Both the position numbers and the translations under genes were made by a program. Source: an uncultured Mycoplasma sp. (lineage in GTDB: Bacteria; Bacillota_I; Bacilli_A; RF39; UBA660). From it: DNA of 9,775 nucleotides. Position 1 is the first letter of the stretch; every line of letters starts with the position of its first letter. The stretch spans positions 1-9,775 of the forward strand of contig CANDSI010000024.1 in assembly GCA_947388575.1 (NCBI GenBank), written 5' to 3'. This document shows, one piece after another, positions 1 through 6,700 of the stretch. The notes under the pieces are model-generated. The model worked only from the letters and a program-made list of their open reading frames with translations, ran no database searches and had not been told where the DNA came from.

Positions 1-462
1 GCTCTCGTAAAAATGGCCAGTTAATGCATAGCCTAAATTGTTAGTTCTTGTTTGAAAACAAACATTATTATACATATTTCTGGGATCCATACACGCAATC
101 ATATCACTAGTACCATGTAAATGTTCTGCATTTCCACCCATACTATTAATTTTAAAAATATCTCCACTAGCAAGTAAAAATCTATCTTTTATTTGCTCCC
201 ATACACCACCAAATAAAGTTCCAGGATTAACATCATTTACACTAAAATAAATAGAACCTACAGGATATATCATATCAAAATCAATATTACTCCCACTTGT
301 TTGTTTAGTAGTAATACTATTAACTATTAAATTGCCTTCACTATCTAAACTAAACTTGTTATTATTTGAAGTAATACAATTAGCTTTCAAATTATTTACT
401 TCTAAATTAATAGAGCCATCTACTTCTGTAAAAGCATCTTTAAAATATAATTCTTCGTTCAT
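1..462 (-). CDS. Phage baseplate/tail-type protein (Gp10 C-terminal-like), 3' end cut off by window
   Basis: The frame is open from an ATG at 462 to the window edge, giving 154 residues with no stop, so the C-terminus is missing. The start is supported by an AGAAAGGAAG ribosome binding site a few bases upstream. Residues 1-60 are polar and Asn/Ser/Thr-rich with alternating hydrophobics (for example SLDSEGNLIVNSITT), as in beta-rich fibre segments. Residues 66-80 read YPVGSIYFSVNDVNP, followed by GTLFGG, VWEQIKDRFLLASG and a GGNAEHLHG stretch. This order is typical of the C-terminal domain of phage baseplate/short tail proteins, where a Gly-Gly-x-x-x-His stretch follows. I infer a virion, tailocin or prophage structural protein, or a domesticated relative. 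There is no signal peptide. It lies downstream of a terminator that closes the preceding operon, so it should have its own promoter, but I found no convincing one in 463-575. The family call is fairly secure; the biological role is not. Confidence 0.75.
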   Translation of the reverse strand, partial: MNEELYFKDAFTEVDGSINLEVNNLKANCITSNNNKFSLDSEGNLIVNSITTKQTSGSNIDFDMIYPVGSIYFSVNDVNPGTLFGGVWEQIKDRFLLASGDIFKINSMGGNAEHLHGTSDMIACMDPRNMYNNVCFQTRTNNLGYALTGHFYES

Positions 463-575
463 TTAAGCTTCCTTTCTAAGTAACATAAAAAAGATAAAAG
501 TTTGAAAGGATATAATTTATGAAAAAACAAATAATAAATAAAATAATTCTTTTTTATGCTACTAATTATTAGTAT

Positions 576-600
576 GAAAAAAAGCACTTGATAAGTGCTA
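576..600 (-). terminator. Rho-independent terminator of the DUF2975/HTH/DUF4173 cassette
   Basis: Read on the minus strand, AGCACTT (599-593), a three-base loop ATC, and AAGTGCT (589-583) form a perfect 7-bp stem. It is followed directly by a T run (582-577). It lies about 27 bases after the stop codon of the DUF4173-type gene, as expected for the end of that transcript. The plus strand lacks a following T run, so the signal is one-directional. Confidence 0.88.
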
Positions 601-626
601 GATAACCATTAAATTAATAACCAAGT

Positions 627-2021
627 TTATTTAAAACTATTTCTAATTTTATTTTTTATTATATTATAAGACCAAATACTAGTGTCCCATTTTTCTGCTT
701 CAATTTTAACATAATATTTATAATTTTTAATATCTAAACTATAGCTTGGTTCATATTCCAACCGTATAATTTCAAAATAAGCATCAGGTCCTAAACTATT
801 AATTAAATAATTAATGTCTATTTTTCCACTTTTAAAATAACGATTAACATTTTCTTTTGCAATTATATAATCTAAATTTATAAAATTAAGAATTATATAA
901 CTAGTTAAAATAATTATACTATAAGTTTTAATTATTGAAAAATTGTTTTTCCAAATATATATGATTGAAGGAATTAACATAACCCCTTCTGTAATTAAAA
1001 CAAAATAAACTAATAATCTAAGAGTTGTAAATCCATAAGCAACCTCATAAAATCTCATTCTAAGTAATGCTCCAATAATTAATATAAGAGTAAATATAAG
1101 CATTATTGTACTTAATACTTTAAGCATTTTATTAACGTCCTTATACCTAAAAGTTAATAGAGCAATTATAAAGTTAATAAAAGAGACTGCCATTAATTCG
1201 AAAAATCCACTTCGAGCATATTCTGCATAATTACTTATACCCCCATTAATTAAATAATTAACAAGTGTAGATATTTGAAGTACTACATAAATCAAATAAA
1301 TAACATTTAAACTAATTAATAAAACTTTAAAAGTTAATAAATCTTGCGATTCTTTTTTAGGATATTCATAAACTTCCTCTTCTTGATACTTATTAATAAT
1401 ATTATAGAAAAACAAAGTAAATATTATTGTTCCTATACTTACAAAAACAATTCTTTGCAAAACACTTTTAAAATTAAAATCCAAAACATCTCTAAAAAGC
1501 TCCCCACAAGATCTCAACATATTACTAAACATAGCTTCACTTTTACTAAGTAATAATATAACTATTATTATAATTGGTATAGTAATTAAAAGTGCTTTTA
1601 AAACTTTAATATTAAATGATATTTTAAAATTAGCATTATGAGTTTCTTCTTTTATATCTGTAACTGCATCTACAGAGCCAAGAATTAAATTACCACAGTT
1701 AGTAATAAAAGTTGAAATATTAAATTTCTTACTTAAAGCTCCTATAAACATAATTACTATTAAAACGAAGATTACTATAAAGTTTAAAGCAATAAAAATA
1801 TCATTATAAAATATAAAATATGTACTAGCTAAAAGTAATATTGGTAAAACTAAAATAAGATATTTTTTATTTATAATTCTTTGTTTTTGATTTAATAAAA
1901 ATAAAGATATACCTAAAAAATTAACAATAAAAATTAATAAAGAAAATCCTATATCATGAAATAGAAACATTATACAGGCTAAAATACTTAAAAACAATGC
2001 TCCAAAAATAATTTTTAACAT
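627..2021 (-). CDS. DUF4173/DUF4153-type polytopic membrane protein
   Basis: A 464-residue, very hydrophobic protein with roughly 11-13 predicted membrane helices and no known catalytic motif. The family call rests on two segments: YAEYARSGFFEL (about residues 265-276), a hallmark of DUF4173/DUF4153 proteins, and a C-terminal stretch containing DYIIAKENVNRYFKSGKID then INYL and LGPDA (about 383-414), also conserved there. The polar loop EEEVYEYPKKESQD (about 214-227) is probably cytoplasmic. The start is placed at ATG 2021, not at an in-frame TTG at 2042: a perfect AAGGAGG lies 6 bases before ATG 2021, and the N-terminus then begins MLKIIFGALF. The upstream HTH gene stops at 2023, one base before this start, so translation is probably coupled. 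No molecular function is established for the family to my knowledge. As the third gene behind a DUF2975 protein and a YozG-type regulator, it may be the effector or target of that pair; this is inference. Confidence 0.85.
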   Translation of the reverse strand: MLKIIFGALFLSILACIMFLFHDIGFSLLIFIVNFLGISLFLLNQKQRIINKKYLILVLPILLLASTYFIFYNDIFIALNFIVIFVLIVIMFIGALSKKFNISTFITNCGNLILGSVDAVTDIKEETHNANFKISFNIKVLKALLITIPIIIIVILLLSKSEAMFSNMLRSCGELFRDVLDFNFKSVLQRIVFVSIGTIIFTLFFYNIINKYQEEEVYEYPKKESQDLLTFKVLLISLNVIYLIYVVLQISTLVNYLINGGISNYAEYARSGFFELMAVSFINFIIALLTFRYKDVNKMLKVLSTIMLIFTLILIIGALLRMRFYEVAYGFTTLRLLVYFVLITEGVMLIPSIIYIWKNNFSIIKTYSIIILTSYIILNFINLDYIIAKENVNRYFKSGKIDINYLINSLGPDAYFEIIRLEYEPSYSLDIKNYKYYVKIEAEKWDTSIWSYNIIKNKIRNSFK

Positions 2022-2022
2022 A

Positions 2023-2229
2023 TTAATCCTCCTTATAATCAAGTATATCCCCTGGTTTGCAATTTAAAACTTCACAGATTTTAGCTAAAGTTGAAAATCT
2101 TATTGCTTTAGCCTTATTAGTTTTCAAGATAGATAAATTAGCTTGTGTAATTCCTACTCTTTGTGCTAACTCATTACTTGATATTTTTTTCTTGGACATT
2201 TCCACATCTAAATTAACAATAACTCCCAT
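2023..2229 (-). CDS. YozG-like Cro/CI (Xre) helix-turn-helix regulator
   Basis: A 68-residue DNA-binding protein made almost wholly of one Cro/CI-type HTH. After a short beta-like N-terminus (MGVIVNLDVEM) come KKISSNELAQRVGI (helices 1-2), TQANLSILKTNKAKAIR (recognition helix region) and FSTLAKICEVLNCKPGDILDY, the typical 'cell-cycle-like' end of this family. The N-terminal pattern IVNLDVxMxxKKIS is seen in Bacillus YozG-type proteins, which supports ATG 2229 over the internal Met11. A TAGGAGGG site sits about 4 bases upstream. It starts 8 bases after the DUF2975 stop and ends 1 base before the DUF4173 start. Such small HTH proteins are commonly paired with DUF2975 membrane proteins (yozG-yoaS in B. 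subtilis). Likely role, inferred: autoregulation of this operon through the palindromic sites upstream of it. Confidence 0.9.
   Translation of the reverse strand: MGVIVNLDVEMSKKKISSNELAQRVGITQANLSILKTNKAKAIRFSTLAKICEVLNCKPGDILDYKED
2028..2034 (-). promoter_or_regulatory. Shine-Dalgarno site fixing the DUF4173-type start
   Basis: AAGGAGG lies 6 bases before ATG 2021 and inside the last codons of the HTH gene. It rules in the ATG at 2021 over the upstream TTG at 2042, and the 1-base gap to the HTH stop suggests translational coupling. Confidence 0.85.
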
Positions 2230-2237
2230 ACACCCTC

Positions 2238-2696
2238 CTATATTGTTAGTTCATTTTCTTGCTTATAATTCAAAGCTTTTCCAAATAACTCTTTGATTAT
2301 ATGTAAAGCGATACTTATTCCTAAAAATAGAATACTTAAAAAACTTACAAAATAAACATTCCTTTCTGTATAAATAAAACCAGCGAGTAATGCTTCTATA
2401 AAAAATAGAATTGCTAAACAAAAAGTTGACCACATAGTCACTTTTAGTCTTTGAATATTTTTTTCATTAAATGGATTATCTTCTTCTAAAGACTTAAACA
2501 TTCCTATGAATTCATAAATAATAATCAAACATAGTAGCCCACATGGAACAATAATTGCCCAAAATATATTCCATTTTTCATGAACTAAATGCAAGATATA
2601 AGGAAAACCTAGTAATAATGCTATTCCTAATATTAAACTAATTTGTAGCATAACTTTTAAAAATGCACCTAGCCCCTTATTCCCAAATACTTTCAT
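2238..2696 (-). CDS. DUF2975 four-helix membrane protein (YoaS-like)
   Basis: A 152-residue integral membrane protein. Four hydrophobic segments are visible at about residues 14-36, 44-66, 88-109 and 113-135, with a cytoplasmic-type loop between helices 2 and 3. That loop holds EEDNPFNEKNIQRLK; the NPF-x-x-x-N-I/L-x-R pattern at 74-83 is the signature of DUF2975. The start is taken at ATG 2696, where GAGGAG stands 5 bases upstream; an in-frame GTG at 2702 overlaps that site and is unlikely. It is the first gene of a three-gene cassette and lies about 17 bases behind the predicted transcription start. Family knowledge: DUF2975 genes are very often next to a YozG-type HTH gene, as here. The inferred idea is that the membrane protein senses an envelope state and modulates the HTH protein. 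The family assignment is strong; the function is unknown. Confidence 0.88.
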   Translation of the reverse strand: MKVFGNKGLGAFLKVMLQISLILGIALLLGFPYILHLVHEKWNIFWAIIVPCGLLCLIIIYEFIGMFKSLEEDNPFNEKNIQRLKVTMWSTFCLAILFFIEALLAGFIYTERNVYFVSFLSILFLGISIALHIIKELFGKALNYKQENELTI

Positions 2697-2701
2697 AATC
2701 A

Positions 2702-2707
2702 CTCCTC
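2702..2707 (-). promoter_or_regulatory. Shine-Dalgarno site fixing the DUF2975 start
   Basis: GAGGAG on the minus strand, 5 bases before ATG 2696. The alternative GTG at 2702-2700 overlaps this site and so cannot be served by it. Confidence 0.8.
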
Positions 2708-2719
2708 TTTTCTGCTTTA

Positions 2720-2748
2720 ATTATATTGTTATTTTTATTATTTATCAA
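2720..2748 (-). promoter_or_regulatory. Sigma-A-type promoter of the DUF2975/HTH/DUF4173 cassette
   Basis: Minus strand: -35 TTGATA (2748-2743), a 17-base spacer, and -10 TATAAT (2725-2720). The match is near consensus with optimal spacing. Transcription should start near 2713, giving a short leader of about 17 bases before the DUF2975 ATG. The -35 box overlaps one of three TTATC(A/G) elements described in the next entry, which suggests repression or autoregulation. Confidence 0.85.
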
Positions 2749-2772
2749 TATTATTTTATCGTTTATCGATAA
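2742..2772. promoter_or_regulatory. Candidate operator: palindrome TTATCGATAA plus two further TTATC elements
   Basis: The plus strand carries TTATCAATA (2742-2750), TTATCG (2756-2761) and the perfect 10-bp palindrome TTATCGATAA (2763-2772). These lie on and just upstream of the -35 box of the cassette promoter. Repeated half-sites at a promoter whose operon encodes an Xre-type regulator are a reasonable autoregulatory operator. No binding data are known to me, and short AT-rich palindromes can arise by chance. Confidence 0.5.
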
Positions 2773-2805
2773 TTTTACAATAATTAGACAAATAAAAAAG
2801 ATCTG

Positions 2806-3153
2806 TTAAAATATACTTTTCCACAAATCTTCTTTAAAACCACTTAATATAAAATCATTACTTATAAGCATAGGTCTTTTAACTAGCATTCCATTAGAAG
2901 CTAAAAGATTTATTTTTTCTTCATCATTCATTTCTAAAAGCTTTTCTTTTAAATTAAGTTCTTTATATAGATTACCACTTGTATTAAAAAATGTTTTAAT
3001 ATCTCTATTTGAAGCTTTAATCCAAGTAACTAATTCTTCATAAGTTGGATTATCATCTACAATATTTCTATCTTCAAAAATAATATTATTCTTTATTAAA
3101 AATTCTTTTGCTTTCTTACAAGTACTACATTTTGGATATTCTAAAAAAATCAT
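2806..3153 (-). CDS. ArsC/Spx-family thioredoxin-fold protein (YusI-like)
   Basis: A 115-residue cytoplasmic protein of the arsenate reductase/Spx/MgsR superfamily. It starts MIFLEYPKCSTCKKAKEF, with a CxxC pair at Cys9 and Cys12. It has the family's NTSG-x-x-YKEL at 57-65 and an NGMLVKRPML segment at 88-97, where the Lys-Arg-Pro matches the conserved RP loop. The CxxC and the lack of an Spx-like extended C-terminus favour the YusI-type group over true ArsC; whether it reduces arsenate or acts as a redox regulator cannot be told. The start is at ATG 3153, where family members begin; AAAGGAAG lies 7 bases upstream. The longer frame from 3186 would overlap the ogt gene by 29 bases. It follows ogt with a 4-base gap, so the two are almost certainly co-transcribed. 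No strong terminator hairpin follows it, so some read-through into the DUF2975 cassette is possible. Confidence 0.88.
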   Translation of the reverse strand: MIFLEYPKCSTCKKAKEFLIKNNIIFEDRNIVDDNPTYEELVTWIKASNRDIKTFFNTSGNLYKELNLKEKLLEMNDEEKINLLASNGMLVKRPMLISNDFILSGFKEDLWKSIF

Positions 3154-3157
3154 TTTA

Positions 3158-3625
3158 TTACTTCCTTTCATATTTACTATTTTCAAGTTCTAACAACTTA
3201 ATTTTCATTTCTACGCCACAACCAAAACCACCTATAGAATTTTTAGCCACTACCCTGTGACACGGAATAAGAATTAATATTTTATTGTTGTGACACACAC
3301 TTCCTATAGCTCTAACTGCTCTAGGATTATTTACTTTTTTAGCAAGTTCCCCATAAGATAAAACACTACCATAAGGAATATTCATCATTTCTTGCCATAC
3401 CATTTTTTGAAATTCTGTTCCATTAAGTTTAACTGGTATATCAAATCTTGTTCTAAGACCTTTAAAATATTCTTCTAACTCACCTTTTGTTTTAGCTATT
3501 AAAGTAGTTTGCTTATTTAACCCATCTATTTCTAAATCATCTAAAGTTATATGAGTTATAAAATTATCTTCTTCTACTATTGTAAAATAATAATCATCAA
3601 TTTTAGTTTTATAATAATTTTTCAT
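3158..3625 (-). CDS. ogt: Methylated-DNA--[protein]-cysteine S-methyltransferase (O6-alkylguanine repair)
   Basis: A 155-residue suicide repair enzyme that moves the alkyl group from O6-alkylguanine in DNA to its own cysteine. The C-terminal half is canonical: GTEFQKMVWQEMMNIPYGSVLSYGELA (about 69-95), NPRAVRAIGSVCHNN (100-114) with the arginine finger at Arg105 and the hinge Asn at 114, then LIPCHRVV with acceptor Cys122. After that, where many homologues have a G-x-L-T-G-Y-x-G-G-L-type stretch, this one reads SIGGFGCGVEMKIKLLELE, with an extra Cys at 136. The N-terminal half (1-65) is a short, divergent ribonuclease-like domain. There is no Ada regulatory domain, so this is Ogt-type. ATG 3625 has AAAGGG 4-5 bases upstream. 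It is the first gene of a pair with the ArsC/Spx-like gene, 4 bases apart. Confidence 0.95.
   Translation of the reverse strand: MKNYYKTKIDDYYFTIVEEDNFITHITLDDLEIDGLNKQTTLIAKTKGELEEYFKGLRTRFDIPVKLNGTEFQKMVWQEMMNIPYGSVLSYGELAKKVNNPRAVRAIGSVCHNNKILILIPCHRVVAKNSIGGFGCGVEMKIKLLELENSKYERK
3161..3168 (-). promoter_or_regulatory. Shine-Dalgarno site fixing the ArsC/Spx-like start
   Basis: AAAGGAAG, 7 bases before ATG 3153 and within the last codons of ogt. It supports the shorter 115-residue product and coupling of the two genes. Confidence 0.75.
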
Positions 3626-3643
3626 TTATCCCTTTATTTTCTT

Positions 3644-3670
3644 ATTATAATATTTGTAGAGCAACGTCAA
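3644..3670 (-). promoter_or_regulatory. Candidate promoter of ogt/arsC-like pair
   Basis: Minus strand: TTGACG (3670-3665), a 15-base spacer, and a perfect TATAAT (3649-3644). The spacer is shorter than ideal and the expected start near 3637 leaves only about 12 bases of leader, just enough for the AAAGGG site. A second candidate lies upstream: extended -10 TGATATAAT (3721-3713) without a clear -35. One of the two should serve the pair. Confidence 0.5.
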
Positions 3671-3712
3671 ATTCGTAATCTCTATTAAACATTAATAACA
3701 TCTCCATGTATT

Positions 3713-3721
3713 ATTATATCA
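3713..3721 (-). promoter_or_regulatory. Alternative extended -10 element for ogt/arsC-like pair
   Basis: TGATATAAT on the minus strand fits the TGnTATAAT extended -10 form. No good -35 is visible, since the upstream sequence is the T-rich tail behind ileS. It would give a leader of about 80 bases. Confidence 0.35.
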
Positions 3722-3725
3722 TAAC

Positions 3726-3753
3726 AAAAGAAAAAGAAAAGCCTAAGCTTTCC
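3726..3753 (-). terminator. Probable intrinsic terminator after ileS
   Basis: Minus strand: AAAGC (3751-3747), loop TTAG, GCTTT (3742-3738), then a T-rich tract with two interrupting C bases (3737-3726). The loop contains the ileS stop codon TAG. The 5-bp stem is short, so the strength is uncertain, but nothing else in the 117-base gap looks like a terminator. Confidence 0.5.
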
Positions 3754-6700
3754 TTGTTAAGATATTTACTTCATGACCATTTAAATCAAGTTTATTATTA
3801 GTACCTTCATCATAAGTAATTGTTGTAGCTAGAATTTCTCCTTTAATAAACTCTTCAAATTCTTTAATCATTTCTTGAACTAAATCATCCCCATTATAAG
3901 TAACTTCAATTCTATCAGCAACATTATAATCTTCAGACTTACGAATATTTTGAACTTTAGACACAAATTCACGAGCTAAACCTTCAAGTATTAGTTCATG
4001 GGTAAGTTCTGTATTTAAAATAATAAATAAATTATTTTCACGACCTACATTAAATCCTTCTTTTTCTAAAATTCTAATTTCAACCATTTCTGAATTAATT
4101 GTAATATCATTACCACCAATATTCATTGTTATAGTTTTATTATTTACTAAAGAATCAATATCCTCACTACTTAAAGTTTCTAACTTAGTTTGGAATTCTT
4201 TAATATTAGGTCCCATTATTTTACCTACAACTTTAAAATTAGGTTTTAAAGTATAATTCATATAAAGACTTAAATCATTTGTAAATATTACTTCTTTAAC
4301 ATTTAATTCTTCTTTAATAAGAGGTACTAAATCTTCTAATATTTCTTTATTAGCACCATCAATTAAAGCTTCACTTAGAGGTTGACGAACCTTTATTTTT
4401 TGTTCTTCACGCACCATACGTCCTATACTTATAAGAGAACGAACTAAATCCATTTTTTCTTCTAATTTTTTATCTATTAAAGATAAATCAGCTTCTGGAT
4501 ACTTCTCTAAATGAACAGATTCTCTTCCTATTAAATTACGATATATCTCTTCACTCAAAAATGGTGTTATTGGTGCACATAACTTAGCAAGACCTACTAA
4601 AACTTCATAAGTAGTTATATAAACCGATTTTTTAGAGTTATTAAGTTCACTACCCCAGAATCTATTTCTATTACGTCTTATATACCAATTAGATAAATCA
4701 TCTGAAACAAAACTAGTTAAGAATCTTACTACTTTATTCAAATCATATTCTAAAAACGCTTCATTAACATCTTTAACTAAAGTATTATATTTAGAAATTA
4801 ACCATTTATCTATTTCTTCTCTGTTTTCTACACTTACATTGCATTCATCTGTATCAATATTATCAACATTAGCATATAACACAAAGAAACTATAAGCATT
4901 ACGAAGAGGATTAAAGAATTTAGAATAAACTTCTTTTAAACCATCCATATCAAATTTTAAAGGTGTCCAAACTGGTGAAACATAAGGAAGATAAAAACGT
5001 ACAGTATCAGCGCCATATTCTTTTATTGTTGTAAATGGTTCTACTATATTACCACGACTCTTACTCATTTTTTTGCCTTCAGCGTCTAATAATAAATCGT
5101 TTACTAAAACATTTTTAAATGGACTACATCCTTTAACAAAAGTAGAAATAACCATTAATGTATAGAACCAACCTCTAGTTTGATCTATTCCTTCACAAAT
5201 AAAGTCTGCTGGAAATTGTGTTTCCCATAGTTCATTATTTTCAAATGGATAATGATATTGAGCAAAAGGCATTGAACCACTATCAAACCAACAATCTAAA
5301 ACATCTTTAATACGGGTCATAGATGCACCACATTTTGGACAAGTAAGTTTTACTTCATCTATATAAGGTCTATGTAAATCTAGGTTTTCATCTAGATTTG
5401 TTGTTGCCATTTCTTTTAATTCTGCAACACTTCCTACCATATGATTGTATCCACATTCACATTTCCAAAAAGGTATCGGACTACCCCAATAACGACTTCT
5501 AGAAACATTCCAATCTTTAGCATTAGCTATCCAATTAGCAAATCTTTTCTCACCAACATAAGCTGGATACCAATTAACTTTTTTATTAGCTTCCACCATT
5601 TTATCCTTAAATTTACTAACAGCCACATAATAACTAGGCATAGAATAATAGATTAAAGGTGTATGACATCTCCAACAATGCGGATATTCATGAATCATTT
5701 TTTGTTTTCTAAATAGTTTACCATTTTCTTTCAAGTATTCTACAACTTCTTCATTTACATCATGAACAAATTTACCTTTCCATAAACCTTCTGTATAACA
5801 TCCATCTTTACCAACTGGATTAATTTCTGTAATACCATATTCTTTACATACTTCGGCATCATCTGCACCAAAAGCTGGAGCAATATGTACTACACCAGTC
5901 CCATCCTCAGTTGTAACATATTCAGCACAAGTTACAATAAAAGCTTTGCCTTCAACTTTAAGACTAGGAATTAATTGTTCATATTCTGTATTTTCTAAAG
6001 TTTTACCTTTAAATGTTTCTAATATTTTGCTTTCTTCTCCTAAAACTGTTTTTACAAGCGCCTCTGCTAAAATAAACTTTGTACCTTTAGATTCCACTAA
6101 TGCATAAGTAACATCTGGATTAACACATAAAGCTACATTAGCAAGTAAAGTCCAAGGAGTAGTTGTCCAAGCAAGAAAATATATATCTTCTTCCTTTTTC
6201 TTAAAAGGCACATAACATGTTAAAGCAGTATCACTTTGATAATCTTGTGCCACTTCATGGGTAGCAAGACCTGTACCACAATGTGGGCAATAAGGCACTA
6301 CTCTTGTTCCTTCATAAAATAAATTTTCTTCATAAAACTTCTTTAAAATCCACCATTCAGTTTCAATATAATCATTTTTAAAAGTTAAATATGGATTTTC
6401 AGTATCAATAAATTGTCCCATTTTACTAGTTAAATTAACAAAAGCATCCTCGTTTTCTCTAACACTTTTGCGACATTCAAGATTAAATTTTTCAATACCT
6501 AATTCTTCAATTTCTTTTTTACTAGAAATTCCTAATTTTTTCTCCACATGATTTTCAATAGGTAGTCCATGTGTATCCCAACCTACTTTACGAATTACTT
6601 TTTTGCCTTTCATAGCATGATATTTACAAATTGCATCTTTAAGGTTTTTTGCCACCATATGATGAAGACCTGGAAATCCATTAGCAAATGCTGGACCATC

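Noticed and set aside
519..572. Plus-strand mini-ORF of 17 codons (MKKQIINKII...) with GAAAGGA 8 bases upstream
   Set aside because: Too short and too AT-rich to separate from chance; it faces against all neighbouring genes, has no terminator of its own and resembles no known peptide.
1344..1553. Plus-strand open frame inside the DUF4173-type gene
   Set aside because: It is the antisense shadow of a strongly supported membrane protein, with no ribosome binding site or family features.
2022..2042. TTG start giving a 471-residue DUF4173-type protein
   Set aside because: It overlaps the HTH gene and has no ribosome binding site, whereas ATG 2021 has AAGGAGG at 6 bases.
2057..2296. Plus-strand open frame across the HTH and DUF2975 genes
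   Set aside because: It overlaps two well-supported genes on the other strand and has no recognisable domain.
2785..2808. Possible terminator after the ArsC/Spx-like gene (ACAGAT...ATTTGT)
   Set aside because: The stem is only 6 bp, includes a G-U pair and no GC clamp, and the T run lies in its loop instead of after it; not a credible terminator.
3154..3186. Longer ArsC/Spx-like start at ATG 3186
   Set aside because: It adds 11 residues (MKIVNMKGSNK) absent from the usual family start and overlaps ogt; ATG 3153 has the better ribosome binding site.
5441..5656. Plus-strand open frame inside ileS
   Set aside because: Antisense shadow of a conserved synthetase region; Ser/Thr/Ile/Phe-rich translation typical of such shadows.
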